From Candidatus Altimarinota bacterium (GTDB taxonomy: Bacteria > Patescibacteriota > Gracilibacteria > BD1-5 > UBA2023): a stretch of DNA of 7,703 nucleotides. The translations under genes and the position numbers were made by a program. How positions within the stretch are numbered: position 1 is the stretch's first letter; the number at the start of each line of letters is the position of its first letter. Below the pieces are notes generated by a model. That model was not told where the DNA came from and made no database searches. It worked only from the letters and a program-made list of their open reading frames with translations. The DNA lies in NCBI GenBank assembly GCA_008015855.1, contig SSGK01000024.1, forward strand, positions 1 to 7,703, read 5' to 3'. Shown piece after piece: positions 6,899 to 7,703 of this stretch.

Positions 6899-7504
6899 AT
6901 GAAAAAAGCATCAGGATTTACATTGATTGAGCTCATGCTTGTCATAGCAGTGATTGGAATACTCGCTGCTTCTGTCTTTCCGATGCTTCGCGTATACCTT
7001 GAGAAATCAAGGGATACAGCACGTATTTCTCATCTTGGACAATTGCGCACCATTGCTCAGTCATACCTTCAGGAAGTGGGGCGACAGCCTGTTTTATCAG
7101 AAGTTACTGGTCACGAATGATGTGCCTGAGATCCAAATACGGGGAGTTGATGAGAATTATCGAATTATTTAAATGGAGGAATTGTTCCAGTAGATCCGAT
7201 AGATGGAAATATTGTTTCGCCATGTTTTGCAACGGGTTCACAAGGGACACGGATTGCACGTAAAGGAATATATGGATACATGACCTGAATTGATATGCCA
7301 TCCAGTAATGTGTTCTTTTTTGTAACGCGTGTCGAGAGTGCACAAAGTGCCATAACATGAGCTACTGCTCTTATAACAACACAATCCTGAATCGACGCAC
7401 TGTTGCAGATACATGGAAGAAAGTGAATCGTACCAAATATTTCAGTTGATAGAATCCATCCATCTGTAAATTATTGAGTATATATCCTTGGTGGAACAAA
7501 TTAG
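6899..7504 (+). CDS. Type IV pilin / pseudopilin-like protein
   Basis: 201 residues. The N-terminus MKKASG|FTLIELMLVIAVIG is a class III prepilin signal. The prepilin peptidase should cut after Gly6 and methylate Phe7. Glu at mature position 5 is present, and the hydrophobic helix continues through LAASVFPML. The alpha1-C region (SRDTARISHLGQLRTIAQSY) and the VPVDPIDGN segment, which resembles the TDP/VDP loop of pseudopilins, support the call. The rest of the globular domain has two Cys (from codons 7121 and 7217) that could form a disulphide. Nine TGA codons, all after residue 73, encode glycine (7118, 7127, 7148, 7151, 7286, 7358, 7388, 7424, 7475), so under the standard code only a stub would be predicted. 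Ends in YGVYILGGTN and TAG. Assembly genes are not in view, so whether it belongs to a pilus or a secretion system is open. Confidence 0.93.
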
Positions 7505-7505
7505 A

Positions 7506-7550
7506 TTGACAAATACTTTTATTAAAGTATATATAAAATATATTTGTCAA
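7506..7550. promoter_or_regulatory. Palindromic operator-promoter before the last gene
   Basis: Perfect 10-bp arms TTGACAAATA (7506-7515) and TATTTGTCAA (7541-7550) flank an AT-rich core. The left arm contains a consensus -35, and TATATA (7528-7533) follows at 16 bases. The right arm lies between the -10 and the ATG at 7561. The minus strand also shows TTGACA, 18 bases, TTTAAT, so the element could be a two-way promoter. It starts one base after the pilin stop codon. Confidence 0.65.
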
Positions 7551-7560
7551 AGTATTTACT

Positions 7561-7703
7561 ATGTCTCTCAAAAACACTCCTCCAGGATTTCAAAAAAAAT
7601 CCCTTCTTTCCCATCTAAGCGCTCATACAAATCCTACCGAACCACTTGTCTTCTGAGTGGCACAAAAAGTATCTGCAACCATTCCTCCTCCTGTTACCAA
7701 GAA
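7561..7703 (+). CDS. Unknown protein, N-terminal 47 codons only (3'-truncated)
   Basis: The frame starts at ATG 7561 (MSLKNTPPGFQKKSLLSHLS) and is open at the window end. A TGA at 7654-7656 reads as glycine (LVF-Gly-VAQK). The visible part is polar and Pro-rich (ATIPPPVTK), with no signal peptide or membrane helix, so it gives no family clue. It follows the pilin gene and has its own strong-looking promoter with an operator-like palindrome. A pilus-related role is only a guess from position. Upstream context ends in TACTATG, as at several other starts here. Confidence 0.7.

Noticed and set aside
1..7703. A cluster of decayed pseudogenes split by many stop codons
   Set aside because: Nearly all the interruptions are TGA. 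Frames stay aligned across them, and conserved motifs continue directly through them with glycine at the right place.
1..7703. UGA read as tryptophan (code 4, Mycoplasma-like)
   Set aside because: The TGA positions match conserved glycines in four families, and TGG is common in the same proteins.

Overview
The window reads cleanly only if UGA is translated as glycine (genetic code 25). With UAA and UAG as the only stops, the many short open frames merge into ten long genes, and about 45 in-frame TGA codons fall inside them. Several land where well-known families have an invariant glycine: the glycine before Asp-Leu-Asn in exonuclease III, the G2 box of a histidine kinase, and the C-terminal Arg-Gly-x-Gly-Tyr turn of an OmpR-type regulator. 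TGG is used freely for tryptophan, so this is not the UGA=Trp code. This points to the CPR/Patescibacteria lineages Gracilibacteria (BD1-5/GN02) or Absconditabacteria (SR1); I cannot tell which from these genes. The DNA is AT-rich and densely packed.

Layout from left to right. (1) A 5'-truncated TspO/MBR-like tryptophan-rich membrane protein (+) meets a convergent 409-residue orphan protein (-), and the two share a bidirectional terminator that contains both stop codons. (2) Upstream of the orphan on the same strand is a complete exonuclease III-type AP endonuclease, followed by its own terminator. (3) Next on the minus strand is a 196-residue exported Met/Gly-rich protein with internal repeats. 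(4) An intergenic region of about 305 bases with operator-like symmetry separates it from a divergent OmpR-type response regulator and sensor histidine kinase (+). The regulator carries a one-base frameshift. (5) A 102-residue membrane protein (-) ends one base from the kinase stop. (6) A DUF1361 membrane protein (+), a type IV pilin/pseudopilin-like protein (+) and the first 47 codons of an unknown protein (+) fill the right end.

The best-supported functional unit is the two-component system with the divergent exported protein. Its layout recalls cpxP/cpxRA of enterobacteria, although orthology is not shown. The right end looks like a surface or pilus module: the pilin promoter and the operator after the pilin share the sequence TTGACARATA. 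None of the nine visible start codons has a Shine-Dalgarno sequence. Eight of the nine have T at -1 and five share ACTATG, which suggests an initiation mode different from that of standard bacteria. I found no tRNA, rRNA, CRISPR array or insertion sequence.
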